A DNA stretch of 41,202 nucleotides from Arcicella sp. (GTDB lineage Bacteria > Bacteroidota > Bacteroidia > Cytophagales > Spirosomataceae). The translations under genes and the position numbers were made by a program. This document shows positions 17,059-26,459 of the stretch, one piece after another. The notes beneath the pieces were generated by a model. The model made no database searches. It was not told the origin of the DNA and saw nothing but the letters and a program-made list of their open reading frames with translations. The first letter of the stretch is position 1, and each line of letters begins with the position of its first letter. The DNA is taken from NCBI GenBank assembly GCA_025354645.1, contig JANXML010000239.1, positions 1 to 41,202 on the forward strand, given 5' to 3'.

Positions 17059-17626
17059 ATTTTACGTACATCCTTCCTCTTACATTGACGAAGGTTGTAA
17101 AATCGGAGAGGGTACTAAGATATGGCATTTTTCACACATTATGACAAATTGTGAAATTGGTGAAAACTGTAATATTGGTCAAAATGTTGTTATATCATCC
17201 GAAGTAATTTTGGGTCGTAATGTTAAAGTACAAAATAATGTTTCCATATATTCAGGAGTGGTTTGTGAAGATGATGTGTTTTTGGGACCTTCGATGGTCT
17301 TCACCAATGTTATTAATCCTCGAAGTGCTGTAAATCGAAAAAACCAATATCAAAAAACAGTAGTAAAAAGAGGAGCAAGTATCGGAGCAAATGCCACTAT
17401 AATTTGTGGCAATGATATTGGCGAATTTGCTCTAATTGGGGCGGGTGCCGTCATTACAAAAAAGGTGAAATCTTATGCTTTAATGGTGGGTAATCCTGCC
17501 AAACAAATTGGGTGGATTAGTGAGTTTGGGCATACCTTGAAATTCAATGAAAACGGAGAGGCTGAATGTCCAGAATCACAAGAAAAGTATAAATTAGTCA
17601 ATAAACAAGTCTTCAAGATACAATGA
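17048..17626 (+). CDS. wbpD: UDP-3-amino-sugar N-acetyltransferase (WbpD-like, left-handed beta helix)
   Basis: The 192-residue product is built of hexapeptide repeats forming a left-handed beta helix ([19 protein letters not shown], ...[16 protein letters not shown]..., continuing to about residue 150). The family's KIWHFSHI block near residue 20 carries the catalytic His, and [16 protein letters not shown] near 108 is typical of WbpD/WlbB. It acetylates the 3-amino group using acetyl-CoA and works as a trimer in the cytoplasm. The ATG at 17048 is preferred because [16 protein letters not shown] is the usual N-terminus. It overlaps wbpE by 11 bases and the dehydrogenase gene by 4 bases. Confidence 0.87.
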   Translation: MENKFYVHPSSYIDEGCKIGEGTKIWHFSHIMTNCEIGENCNIGQNVVISSEVILGRNVKVQNNVSIYSGVVCEDDVFLGPSMVFTNVINPRSAVNRKNQYQKTVVKRGASIGANATIICGNDIGEFALIGAGAVITKKVKSYALMVGNPAKQIGWISEFGHTLKFNENGEAECPESQEKYKLVNKQVFKIQ

Positions 17627-18513
17627 AAAAATTTGCCCTGATTGGTGCAGCGGGTTACATCGCCCCCAGACACATGAAAGCCATAAGAGACACTGGTAAC
17701 AATTTAGTGGCAGCATTTGATCCTTACGATGGTGTAGGTATTATGGATAGTCATTTTCCTGATGCCGATTTTTTTACTGAATTCGAGCGTTTTGATAGGC
17801 ATATCGATAAACTTAGAAGGCAAGGTAATGCCATTGATTTTGTGAGTATTTGTTCACCCAATTACCTTCATGATGCTCATATCCGCTTTGGATTGAGGGC
17901 AGGTTGTGATGTTATTTGTGAAAAACCATTGGTATTGAATCCTTGGAATATTGACGCTATTCAAGAAATAGAAAACGAAACGGGTAAAAAGGTTTATACG
18001 ATTTTACAGTTAAGACTACACCCCAGCATCATTGCACTCCGTGAACGAGTAAAACAAAGCAGTCCTGATAAAATTTTTGATATTGACCTAACTTACATTA
18101 CTTCAAGGGGTAAATGGTATGGTCGTAGCTGGAAGGGAGACGCTTCGAAGTCAGGAGGTATCGCCACCAACATAGGAGTTCATTTTTTTGATATGCTGAC
18201 ATGGGTATTTGGCAATGTAAAACAGAATGTGGCTACTCGAATGGATGCTGATAGTGCAGAAGGATACCTTCAATTAGAAAAAGCGAATGTAAAGTGGTTT
18301 TTGAGTATTGACTATAACGAGATCCCCGAGGAAGTAAGAAATCAAGGAAAGCGTACTTATCGAAAACTGAGTATGAATGAAGAGGAAATTGAATTTTCGG
18401 ACGGTTTTACGGAACTGCACACCCAAAGTTACGCAGGGATATTGCAAGGCAATGGTTATGGAATAGAAGAAACCCGAAAAGCGATTGAAATCGTGAGTAG
18501 TATCAGAGTTTGA
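17623..18513 (+). CDS. wbpB: UDP-GlcNAcA 3-dehydrogenase (WbpB/WlbA-like Gfo/Idh)
   Basis: The 296-residue Gfo/Idh enzyme reads [18 protein letters not shown] at the N-terminus, the signature by which WlbA/WbpB proteins differ from catabolic Gfo/Idh enzymes. It also shows [13 protein letters not shown] near residue 77, [12 protein letters not shown] near 98 and [14 protein letters not shown] near 184. It oxidises the 3-hydroxyl of UDP-GlcNAc uronic acid; in characterised homologs the NADH is recycled with 2-oxoglutarate. It is the last gene of the plus-strand operon, joined by an ATGA overlap to the acetyltransferase. Its stop is only 2 bases from the end of the convergent flippase gene, leaving no room for a terminator between them. 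Confidence 0.88.
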   Translation: MKKFALIGAAGYIAPRHMKAIRDTGNNLVAAFDPYDGVGIMDSHFPDADFFTEFERFDRHIDKLRRQGNAIDFVSICSPNYLHDAHIRFGLRAGCDVICEKPLVLNPWNIDAIQEIENETGKKVYTILQLRLHPSIIALRERVKQSSPDKIFDIDLTYITSRGKWYGRSWKGDASKSGGIATNIGVHFFDMLTWVFGNVKQNVATRMDADSAEGYLQLEKANVKWFLSIDYNEIPEEVRNQGKRTYRKLSMNEEEIEFSDGFTELHTQSYAGILQGNGYGIEETRKAIEIVSSIRV

Positions 18514-18515
18514 TT

Positions 18516-20003
18516 TCACTTTCTTAAACGCACAATTTTGCCCAAAAAATCTTCAATAGTTTTATTAATATCCTCCGAAACTTTGAAAAATATTACCAGT
18601 AAACCATAAATCAGTGAAATAAGTGTTGATTTAATCAAAATACTTAAATAAGGATTACTAATGACTGGTATGAGTGTGGTGAAACCAAATACCAAACCAG
18701 ATAATATCAAAAGTAGCCAAGTCTTGTTAGTAAATGGAGTGATTTTAAAGTGATATTTGATAAATATCCATTTGATTGAATTGAAAATAAAAGAAGCAAT
18801 TGCAGGTGCAATGGCAGCACCAAGAAGTCCAAATTTGGGAATTAAAATTAAGTTCCCAATAATGTTTAAAGCAGCCAAAACTGAAATTGAAATTAATGTA
18901 AATCTGTAGTGCTTAGAAAAATTGATAATAGCATCGTTAACTCCCGTTGCTAAATCAAATAATTTGGCAAGAATCAAACAAAAAATGACGTATTTCCCCA
19001 CGCTTATTTGCTTAGAATTGGGCATTAATTCAAATATTTTATCGACGTTACACCAGATTATTAGAAACATAAATATTCCCATAATCATCAAATTAATGGA
19101 TGATTTTTTATAAATATTTTCCACCTCCTTATTTCTGTTTTCGTGTAGTGCCTTCGTGATGATTGGGCTACTGATGCCATAAACTGCCGAAAGTGGAAAG
19201 GAGATAACTGTTGCTATCGTGGATGCTATTGCATATACGCCCGTACTCTTTAAATCAATCATGGTGCTAACCATAAATGTATCTATCCTGAGTGCCAAAA
19301 CTCCCCCTGTTGTTCCAAGTATGTTAAACAGAGCATAATTAACCATTTCTTTATTAACAGAACGATTACCAAGATCAAATGTGGGAGAAAGATTGAGCTT
19401 TGAGACTTTAATAACGTAATAGCCCGTTATTAAGCAAATAATAATGTAGTAGGATATAATGGCGTAAATAAATACATCAAGATTAATTTTTTTTAAAATG
19501 AATAAAATTAAGATTAATGGAAAGAAAATCTTTATGCCTTGTTCTAAAAGGTTGGGTATAGTAATAAGTCCCTCGTTTGCGGCAAATTGCTTAAAAAGAC
19601 TTACCAGCATAAAGCTAAAACTAAGGGGAAGAATAGCAAAAAGGTAACGAGTATATAAAATTGAATTTTTGGAGCCAAAGAAAGAAAAGATTTGAGACTC
19701 GAAGATAAAAACTATTGACAATAAAAGTAGAAAACCAAGTGTTGATACGATAATCATGACAAGATAAAATCCCGTCTTTCTCTCTTTTGTATCAGAAAAC
19801 AATACGAAAAACTTAGTGGAAAGGGCAGACGTTCCAAACATAAACAGAGGCACAAGAATGTAAGCAGTATCACTCAAAAATCGGTATAATCCTAAGGTTT
19901 CTTTATCATGGGGATAGATGTAGATAGTACTAAAAATCCCTACAATCATTCCCGCCATTTGCACAACACTGTATTTTATACTCTGTCTTTTTATTACTCC
20001 CAT
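18516..20003 (-). CDS. Polysaccharide flippase (Wzx / MVF-type)
   Basis: This 495-residue protein is almost entirely hydrophobic, with about 14 transmembrane segments spread from residue 10 to 480, the topology of Wzx/PST lipid-linked oligosaccharide flippases. The N-terminus (KRQSIKYSVVQMAGMIVGIFS) is usual for the family. It should carry the undecaprenyl-linked repeat unit to the periplasmic face. The gene lies only 7 bases from the glycosyltransferase gene upstream, so it is translated from the same mRNA. It converges on the wbpB-like gene with a 2-base gap. Confidence 0.85.
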   Translation of the reverse strand: MGVIKRQSIKYSVVQMAGMIVGIFSTIYIYPHDKETLGLYRFLSDTAYILVPLFMFGTSALSTKFFVLFSDTKERKTGFYLVMIIVSTLGFLLLLSIVFIFESQIFSFFGSKNSILYTRYLFAILPLSFSFMLVSLFKQFAANEGLITIPNLLEQGIKIFFPLILILFILKKINLDVFIYAIISYYIIICLITGYYVIKVSKLNLSPTFDLGNRSVNKEMVNYALFNILGTTGGVLALRIDTFMVSTMIDLKSTGVYAIASTIATVISFPLSAVYGISSPIITKALHENRNKEVENIYKKSSINLMIMGIFMFLIIWCNVDKIFELMPNSKQISVGKYVIFCLILAKLFDLATGVNDAIINFSKHYRFTLISISVLAALNIIGNLILIPKFGLLGAAIAPAIASFIFNSIKWIFIKYHFKITPFTNKTWLLLILSGLVFGFTTLIPVISNPYLSILIKSTLISLIYGLLVIFFKVSEDINKTIEDFLGKIVRLRK

Positions 20004-20010
20004 CTAAATT

Positions 20011-21261
20011 TTATATTACATTCAGTATATATTTTACCAGAATATGAGCATTGGTATTGGCATTACTCATGGACATATATTTTTCAAATGCTGATTTTTT
20101 AAGTGCTAATTTTTTAGAAATTGATAAATAATAAAATTTTTCAATCATCTGCCGTACGTCCGTTTCATCAATATCTTTTTCCATCAAAAACCCTACTTTA
20201 TCATCAACCAATTCTGCGATTCCTCCTACACTTGGAGCTAAAACAGGAATCCCTGCCGCCAAAGCCTCCATGATTGAAACGGGTACTCCTTCATATTCAC
20301 TGGCATTGATGAACAAATCAAAAGATTGATTGGCATACAGTTTGGGGATTTCATCGGCTGGAATTTTACCCAATAATTTTACTTTTACAAGTTCATTGTC
20401 GGCATAATTATCAATTATTATTTGAATAGCGTTTCTCTCCACGCCATCTCCTATATGAGTCCAATTTATCTCGAGAGTAGTAAATCTCAGAGCCTTAGCA
20501 ATTAGATGAACTCTTTTTAACGGTATCAAAGAAGAACAACTTACGATATGTAAAGCATTTCCTTGATGAACTGGTGAAAGTCCTTTGCTTAACGTCCCTA
20601 ATCTCGCCGTAAAATAATCAACTGATATAGCTGGAAAGAGCGACATTAACCTATTTTTCCCATCGTCCGAACAAGGAAATGCTCCTCTAATTCTCTCTAA
20701 AATTTTCCTTTGATAGGGCAAATAATTTGCTTTCTGTCTTTCAGGATATAGGTCATACCCGTGAAATCTGCTAAATATGGGAACTTTATCTATTATTTTT
20801 TCAAAAATTAAGGCTTCAATCAATTCACGTCCCCAATAAGAATAATAAACACAATCGCTGTGATGGTACTGTTTTAACAATTTTTTAAAAGAAGGATTGC
20901 TTGAAATTTTCTCTATTTTAAAAGATGATAAGAGCCAAATCTTAAACTTTTCAAGAGAAAGAAAAACCTTGTTTTGCCAACCTTCTTTCAGGAATATTAA
21001 TATTTTCTTAGAAAAAAATACGCCAAATATTTTCTCAAAAGGTGAACTATCCAACACAGATTTACTCAAAATAGGTTTCCAGTAATGTATTCCATCAATC
21101 TGAGGTACTGATACATTTAAATCGTGGGTGTAGTAGGGTACCACAATGATAGACTCAAAATACTGTTTGAAAACTTCAAGTTCATTCGTCTTCCAAGCTA
21201 ATCCCATTCCATAAGGATAAGAATGGGTAATATAAATAAGTGTTTTCTTCTTCACATTCAA
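20011..21261 (-). CDS. Family 4-type glycosyltransferase (WcaL/AmsK-like)
   Basis: The 416-residue GT-B enzyme begins TLIYITHSYPYGMGLAWKTNELE, has FSRFHGYDLYPER near residue 162 and the donor-site loop NASEYEGVPVSIMEALAAGIPVLA near 325, with the E-x7-E pair that defines GT4 enzymes, then PSVGGIAELVDD. These features resemble colanic acid and amylovoran transferases WcaL/AmsK, which add a hexose to a lipid-linked oligosaccharide. Its start codon overlaps the stop of the methyltransferase gene by 4 bases. No signal peptide is visible. Confidence 0.87.
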   Translation of the reverse strand: MNVKKKTLIYITHSYPYGMGLAWKTNELEVFKQYFESIIVVPYYTHDLNVSVPQIDGIHYWKPILSKSVLDSSPFEKIFGVFFSKKILIFLKEGWQNKVFLSLEKFKIWLLSSFKIEKISSNPSFKKLLKQYHHSDCVYYSYWGRELIEALIFEKIIDKVPIFSRFHGYDLYPERQKANYLPYQRKILERIRGAFPCSDDGKNRLMSLFPAISVDYFTARLGTLSKGLSPVHQGNALHIVSCSSLIPLKRVHLIAKALRFTTLEINWTHIGDGVERNAIQIIIDNYADNELVKVKLLGKIPADEIPKLYANQSFDLFINASEYEGVPVSIMEALAAGIPVLAPSVGGIAELVDDKVGFLMEKDIDETDVRQMIEKFYYLSISKKLALKKSAFEKYMSMSNANTNAHILVKYILNVI

Positions 21262-22160
21262 CGTTTTTCAAATACTGCAAAAATGTTGACACCCTCAAAA
21301 AATGGATGGAAAATACCAAGTTTTCTTAAATACCATTGAGGTGTTTTATTGAAAATTTTCTCTAAGGTTGTATAATTTTTGTGCTTAAGCCATACTTTTA
21401 GCTGATATACCACTCCATACAAAGGTTCTGTTTTGATAACAACTTTATTCATCGGGAAATACTCTACCAATTTTTCAAAACTCTCTTTGTCCCAAAGCCC
21501 AGCATGATGGGGAGGAAGATTTGAAGTATAATATTTTTCGTATCGATAAAAATATGGATTGTTGTTAGGCACGGCAATCATCAGTTTACCGTTAGGTTTT
21601 AGACACTTTAAAGCACTTTCTAAAAATGACTTAACGTCAGAAATATGCTCCAACACCTGAAAAAAACAAACCACATCATACGTGTTTTCATGTTTCTGAG
21701 CGTGTACTTCAACCAATTCGTTTATTACATTTAGTCCTTTAGCTTTTGCTCTTTCAATTGCCATATTGCTAAGTTCTAACCCTACTGGATTTTCAACTAC
21801 TTGACTTAGTTTCTCAAAAAAATTTCCTGAACCTGTTCCAATCTCTAAAACTTTGTCTTGCTTCTTTAGCATATTTAGGCACTGAGTATATTCCCATCGC
21901 CAGGGTTTATAATATTCACCCAATGCTTCTTGAAAATCTAAATAGAATTGTTCATCTCCTGACGCACTATCTGGAGCATAAAATCGTAATCCTGAATCAT
22001 TGCATTGGCACATTGAAATATTATTTAAACCTCTCAAAGACCGAGTAACATCTAAATTATAATCATCCTTGTACTGTTGAATAATTGTTTTACAATCTAT
22101 GTTTTCGAGAATTCTGATATTATTTTTTCCAGTAACTGGACTGACGATTGTGTTTGACAT
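21258..22160 (-). CDS. Class I SAM-dependent methyltransferase
   Basis: The 300-residue product has a SAM-binding core beginning at about residue 97: VLEIGTGSGNFFEKL (motif I), VGLELSNMAIERAK (acidic loop), YDVVCFFQVLEHISDV (motif II region) and LKPNGKLMIAVPN (motif III). The N-terminal 80 residues contain SPVTGKNNIRI, MCQCNDSGLRFYAP and FYLDFQ; this is a degraded zinc-ribbon-like pattern seen in sugar or polyketide methyltransferases. Its place in the locus suggests that it methylates a sugar of the repeat unit or the chain end. A 4-base overlap couples it to the glycosyltransferase gene. Confidence 0.83.
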   Translation of the reverse strand: MSNTIVSPVTGKNNIRILENIDCKTIIQQYKDDYNLDVTRSLRGLNNISMCQCNDSGLRFYAPDSASGDEQFYLDFQEALGEYYKPWRWEYTQCLNMLKKQDKVLEIGTGSGNFFEKLSQVVENPVGLELSNMAIERAKAKGLNVINELVEVHAQKHENTYDVVCFFQVLEHISDVKSFLESALKCLKPNGKLMIAVPNNNPYFYRYEKYYTSNLPPHHAGLWDKESFEKLVEYFPMNKVVIKTEPLYGVVYQLKVWLKHKNYTTLEKIFNKTPQWYLRKLGIFHPFFEGVNIFAVFEKR

Positions 22161-22214
22161 AATGTTTTATATTTCATTAACTTTCTGGCAAAAAAAATAA
22201 TTAGTGAAAGCTTA

Positions 22215-22258
22215 TTTTAGGAAATTGTTTTGTAATTTTTAGGAAATTGTTTTGTAAT
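22215..22258. repeat. Exact 22-bp tandem duplication
   Basis: The unit TTTTAGGAAATTGTTTTGTA plus AT occurs at 22215-22236 and again at 22237-22258 with no mismatch. It lies in the 102-base gap between the methyltransferase and epimerase genes, both minus strand, directly after the epimerase stop. It looks like recent replication slippage. Confidence 0.85.
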
Positions 22259-22262
22259 ATTT

Positions 22263-23309
22263 TTATAATCTATCAACCAATAATTGGATAATTTTTTGTC
22301 CTGTGTTTCCTTCAGAATATAGGCTTGTATAAGTCCCCAAGGGATTATGTAATTTTGTATTCAAAGTTTCCAAATCATCAAAGCATAGTTGATTCCATCC
22401 ATTTTGAAGGGTCTCTGTCCATTCAGTTTCGGAACGTATTGTCAAACATCTTGTTTTTAACCAGTAGGCTTCCTTTTGAATGCCTCCACTGTCTGTTATG
22501 ACTGCTTCTGAAAATTGGATGTATGATAAATTTGTTATGTAAGCCTGTGGTTTTATGAAAATGATATTAGAATATTGTTCTTTCAAAAATCCATAATCCT
22601 TCATTTTCTCCTTAGTGCGAGGGTGTATGGCAAACACTACTTTCAAATCTAAATTATTGAGTGTATGCAACAGTTTTTCGAGCTTTTCTTTTTCGTCAGT
22701 ATTATAAGGACGATGTATGGTGGCGTAATAATATGGTTCAGTAATTAATTCGCTTTTTTTTAGAAAATTACTTTCAACAACATAATCCAAAACGTCTTTC
22801 ATAATATCCCCGAAATTAAAGATATTTTCGGTAATCCCCTCTTTTGATAAATTCTGGATTGCATCGGCGGTTGGGATAAAAAAATAGCTACTCACGTGGT
22901 CAGTAAGGATTCTGTTAATCTCTTCGGGCATTTTTTTATTATTACTTCTGATACCTGCTTCTATGTGTGCTACGGGAATATGAAGTTTTGCCGCCGCCAA
23001 AGCCCCTGCCAAAGTAGAATTGGTATCGCCATAGACGACTACTGCCTCGGGTTTCTCATTCAAAAAAATCTTTTCAATATCAATTAGCATTTTCCCTGTT
23101 TGTTCACCGTGCTGTCCTCCGCCATTATTTAACTGATAATCTGGTTTTGACATTCCAAGTTCATCAAAAAATATTTGACTCATATTTTGATCATAATGCT
23201 GACCCGTGTGAATCGTTTTCAAGATAATTTTTCCTTTTGCTTCTTTATCAAGCGAAAAGTGTTTTATAAATTGTGGTCTTGCTCCTATGATAGCAATAAT
23301 TTTCTTCAT
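22263..23309 (-). CDS. wbpI: UDP-N-acetylglucosamine 2-epimerase family (WbpI-like)
   Basis: The 348-residue product fits the WecB/WbpI non-hydrolysing epimerase family: IIAIIGARPQFIKH at the start, HTGQHYDQNMSQIFFDELG near residue 36, VVVYGDTNSTLAGALAA near 91, HIEAGIRSNNKKMPEEINRI near 115 and TDSGGIQKEAYW near 271. HGEQTGKML and the Q-F-I-K N-terminus favour the WbpI branch that acts on UDP-2,3-diacetamido-glucuronic acid, giving the manno form. That would finish the pathway started by the WbpB, E and D homologs on the other strand. A plain WecB role (UDP-ManNAc) is the alternative. Confidence 0.83.
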   Translation of the reverse strand: MKKIIAIIGARPQFIKHFSLDKEAKGKIILKTIHTGQHYDQNMSQIFFDELGMSKPDYQLNNGGGQHGEQTGKMLIDIEKIFLNEKPEAVVVYGDTNSTLAGALAAAKLHIPVAHIEAGIRSNNKKMPEEINRILTDHVSSYFFIPTADAIQNLSKEGITENIFNFGDIMKDVLDYVVESNFLKKSELITEPYYYATIHRPYNTDEKEKLEKLLHTLNNLDLKVVFAIHPRTKEKMKDYGFLKEQYSNIIFIKPQAYITNLSYIQFSEAVITDSGGIQKEAYWLKTRCLTIRSETEWTETLQNGWNQLCFDDLETLNTKLHNPLGTYTSLYSEGNTGQKIIQLLVDRL

Positions 23310-23342
23310 TAAATTAAAAGTTGATAAAGTATTTTTCTACGT

Positions 23343-25829
23343 CTAATTGACTTTTGAATTTTCTTTTTTTGAGTTTCTCCAATACATAAATCCAAATACT
23401 CCTAACATCAAAATCCAAGCAAAATTGGCGTATTGGTCGTATTTACGTCCTTCGATGACCGATTTTGGTTCAAACGAAAATTCGATTTGATGCTTTCCTG
23501 CTGGCACAATCATTCCTCTGAAAATATAATTCGCTCTGAAATGTTCTTTTACGTTTCCGTCAATTTTTGAAATCCAGTCTTGATTTCCTTTGTAGAATAC
23601 TTCCGAGAATAGCACAGCTTGTTCCGTTGGGCTGTTAAACTCATAAATAAGTTTATTGGGATGATAGCTTGTCAATTTGATTGTTCCTTCAGGATTGGCA
23701 TTTCCTTTGAAACTTCCTACTTGTGTTTTGAATTTAACATCCACAAAAGCGGTTTCACGGGGTTTGATAGAATCTAAGGCTGTCATTTCTTCGTCCGCAT
23801 TATTTACGAACTTTAAACCTTTCACAAACCAAGCATTGCCCAAAGCATTTGGATTGGCTTGCACAACTTGCCCACCTTTGGCATCGGCAGTGATAAAATA
23901 TTTAGTGTTGAACATGTCCAAAACTGCCATGTTATTTTTAGCAATCTGGCGTTCAATAATATCCGCAAATCTTTTCAATTTAGCAGCTGAATATCCGCCC
24001 ATATTTTTATGAAAAGCACTCGCCATGGCATTGGTAAAAGGGCTAACGCTGAAATCTATCATTCTGTATGACAAATCTTTATCTTGCAAAATCTGAGCAT
24101 CGGCAGGGCTTTGCGTGAATAAATCCGAACGTTCTGCTGGTCTGGCGTCAAAATCTTCACTGTTTAAATAACGTTTATCCACTCCCCAAAGATCAATCAA
24201 AACCAATATTGCTAAGATGGTTCCAACCACTGCTACGTTCTTTAATTTATCTTTCACAAATAAGAAAATCGTGAGGGCTGCCAACAGGATAAAAATCAAA
24301 CTTCTGAAAGCATCTGCTCTCAGCAAAGAGGCTCTATCTTCTTTTAGGGCAATATATAAATTACTGACAGCCCCTTCGTTATTCTGAAAAGATTGTTTTA
24401 GTCCTTCTAATAACTGAGTATCGTTGACTGATTTATACCCAAAAATGGAAGACAATAAACCAAAAAGCAAACACAATCCTGCTGTAATGCCGAGGCTGAT
24501 AAAAAATGGCTTTTTGAATGCTTCCCAAGTTGGTTTTTGCGTAAAGATTTTTTGTAAACCCAAACCTGCCATAATCACTAAACAGAGCTGAACCAATGAC
24601 AAAATCATGCTGACGGCTCTGAATTTATTGAACAACGGAAAGTAGTCAAACAGTAAATAATTCAACGCTGAAAAATTTTTACCCCACGCAATTAACAAGC
24701 AAATTGAACCCGCCGTGATAAAAATTATTTTGTTCGTTTTGTCCACAAAAAACAAAGAAAGTACGAACAAGAAACAAACGATTGCTCCTGAATAGCTGGT
24801 GCCTCCCACAAACATTTGGTCGCCCCAATAAGTGGTGATATTTTTCGTAAAATTTGAGGCATCTTCTTCTCCAACTCCCAATGACGTTAAATTTTTATAG
24901 ACCGCTGATTTTTCAGTTAAATCACCGTGACTACCTCCCGAAAAATTAGGAATTAATAGCGTAAATGATTCCAAAACGCCATAACTCCACTCAAAAGCAT
25001 AGCCTTTATCGAGTCCTTCGCTTTCTTTTTTGGGTTCTCCGTTGGTGGCAGTTAATTCGCTTCCTCCACGAATGGTCTCTTTTTGATAATCAAAAGTTGT
25101 CCATAATCGAGAAGTATTTGTTCCAACGATGGTTATGCCTACTAAAATAAACAAGACAGAGGCAGTTATAAAATGCTTAATTCTGTTTGCTTTGATGGCA
25201 TTGTATAATTCAACAATCGTTAGAACTGCGATGACGAAAACGGAATAATAAGTAATTTGGTAATGATTGGCGTTTACTTCAAACCCTAAACCGATAGAAA
25301 AAACGATTGCTCCGAGCCAGATTGATTTACGGTAGCCTATTACTAAACCCGCCAACATCATTGGCACAAACGCCAACGCATAAACTTTTGCTAAATGTCC
25401 TGCTTCGATAATGAGAATATTTGTTGTAAAAAAACCAAAACCTATGGAGGAAATTAAACTGGGAAAAATGCCCATTCCTAAGGCTAAACATAGAATATAA
25501 CAGCCTAAAAGGTAAAGAAATATATACGTTCCTTGAATCGAAAGCAGGTAATAAACCACTCGTTGCATTTTCACAAAAACCCCTTCGGCATAATCCCCTC
25601 CGACCATATAGGTGGGCGTGCCGCCGAACATACTATTCGTCCAACCAATGTATTCGCCTGGTTTTTCTTTTTGGTATTTGTAAATTTCGGATTGACCTGC
25701 GTATGCCTGTACTTTATCGCTTTGTTGCATTTCTTTTCCTTGCAAAATGGGGAACATATATCCCACAGAAAGCACTGCAAACAATACGATAGCAATCAAA
25801 TGGTGGTAATTTCTCTTAATAAAATTCAT
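23343..25829 (-). CDS. YfhO family integral membrane protein
   Basis: The 828-residue protein has an N-terminal membrane segment (MNFIKRNYHHLIAIVLFAVLS), a periplasmic loop with NSMFGGTPTYM near residue 65, about a dozen hydrophobic helices from 85 to 545, then a large extracytoplasmic domain (about 560-790) and a final helix near 800-818. Such YfhO-family proteins have a GT-C-like layout and have been linked to glycosylation of surface polymers in Firmicutes; in Bacteroidota they are common near O-antigen loci, usually without a known substrate. The basic C-terminus (RNSKKENSK) should be cytoplasmic. It starts 33 in-frame codons after the stop of a truncated methyltransferase. Confidence 0.83.
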   Translation of the reverse strand: MNFIKRNYHHLIAIVLFAVLSVGYMFPILQGKEMQQSDKVQAYAGQSEIYKYQKEKPGEYIGWTNSMFGGTPTYMVGGDYAEGVFVKMQRVVYYLLSIQGTYIFLYLLGCYILCLALGMGIFPSLISSIGFGFFTTNILIIEAGHLAKVYALAFVPMMLAGLVIGYRKSIWLGAIVFSIGLGFEVNANHYQITYYSVFVIAVLTIVELYNAIKANRIKHFITASVLFILVGITIVGTNTSRLWTTFDYQKETIRGGSELTATNGEPKKESEGLDKGYAFEWSYGVLESFTLLIPNFSGGSHGDLTEKSAVYKNLTSLGVGEEDASNFTKNITTYWGDQMFVGGTSYSGAIVCFLFVLSLFFVDKTNKIIFITAGSICLLIAWGKNFSALNYLLFDYFPLFNKFRAVSMILSLVQLCLVIMAGLGLQKIFTQKPTWEAFKKPFFISLGITAGLCLLFGLLSSIFGYKSVNDTQLLEGLKQSFQNNEGAVSNLYIALKEDRASLLRADAFRSLIFILLAALTIFLFVKDKLKNVAVVGTILAILVLIDLWGVDKRYLNSEDFDARPAERSDLFTQSPADAQILQDKDLSYRMIDFSVSPFTNAMASAFHKNMGGYSAAKLKRFADIIERQIAKNNMAVLDMFNTKYFITADAKGGQVVQANPNALGNAWFVKGLKFVNNADEEMTALDSIKPRETAFVDVKFKTQVGSFKGNANPEGTIKLTSYHPNKLIYEFNSPTEQAVLFSEVFYKGNQDWISKIDGNVKEHFRANYIFRGMIVPAGKHQIEFSFEPKSVIEGRKYDQYANFAWILMLGVFGFMYWRNSKKENSKVN

Positions 25830-25928
25830 TTTAGAATAAGTTATAATGTGGCAATGATAATGACTTCCATCCTGAACAATAAGCGTCCGTTTATGCTGAT
25901 TTTCTTTAAAATAGTATTGAATATAGCA

Positions 25929-26255
25929 CTACGCTATAGAGAAACACCCACTTCCACAACCAACATCAATGATAGATTTTCCCGATAATTCCTTTTTAAA
26001 TAACGTAACTAATTGACTTTTAGCACTTACTTCATGTTTAAAGTGACCGACCTTATCAGTTTTAGGGAAAGGTAATTTATATAATTTTTGGTAGAACTCA
26101 TTATATAAATTTTGCCTTTTATCGAAAGAATCTTCTGTGATTATTTTAGCGTGAAAATCACTTTCGATTTCAAATATTTTTACCAATAAATCCGTCGAAA
26201 CATTCCTTTGTTTAGCCACTCTTTCCAAATCTGGATATAATGTTTTTTCCGTCAT
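25929..26255 (-). pseudogene. Truncated SAM-dependent methyltransferase
   Basis: The 108-residue frame has a helical N-terminus (TLYPDLERVAKQRNVSTDLL) and ends just inside motif I of a SAM methyltransferase, SIIDVGCGSGCFSIA, then a UAG stop. A working enzyme would need about 130 or more residues after that point. After the stop, the same frame stays open for 33 codons to the YfhO start and includes a plausible protein tail (TLIVQDGSHYHC), so this may be a gene with its middle deleted. A small palindrome (TATAGC/GCTATA, 25922-25938) marks the break. I call it a remnant; expression of the short form is possible because a promoter lies upstream. Confidence 0.65.
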
Positions 26256-26339
26256 AAATTTTACGCTGTTTCTTTCATTACAAAATTTAAACCATATTTC
26301 ATCTTTACGCTATTTTCTCCATTATGGCAATTCTTGTTG

Positions 26340-26371
26340 CAAAAATAGTGCATTTGTGGGCTTAAATCAAA
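26340..26371 (-). promoter_or_regulatory. Candidate promoter for the methyltransferase remnant and YfhO
   Basis: On the minus strand TTTG (26371-26368), a 20-base spacer and TATTTTTG (26347-26340) match the Bacteroidota consensus. The start codon at 26255 lies about 85 bases on. It would drive the truncated methyltransferase and probably YfhO. Confidence 0.5.
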
Positions 26372-26417
26372 TTATCAAAAATTCTTAAAATTTCTTAATT
26401 AATCCTTTCGTAACTTG

Positions 26418-26425
26418 TAGTTTTG
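26418..26425 (+). promoter_or_regulatory. Candidate -7 box for the prolyl oligopeptidase
   Basis: TAGTTTTG fits TAnnTTTG, 34 bases before the start codon at 26460. No good -33 TTTG is seen, so support is weak. Confidence 0.3.
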
Positions 26426-26459
26426 TAAATTACTCATTCATCTAAGAAACTTAATGTAA

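Noticed and set aside
25533-25988. A 151-codon plus-strand frame over the YfhO start
   Set aside because: It is antisense to YfhO and the methyltransferase remnant and has no recognisable motif; it is a shadow frame.
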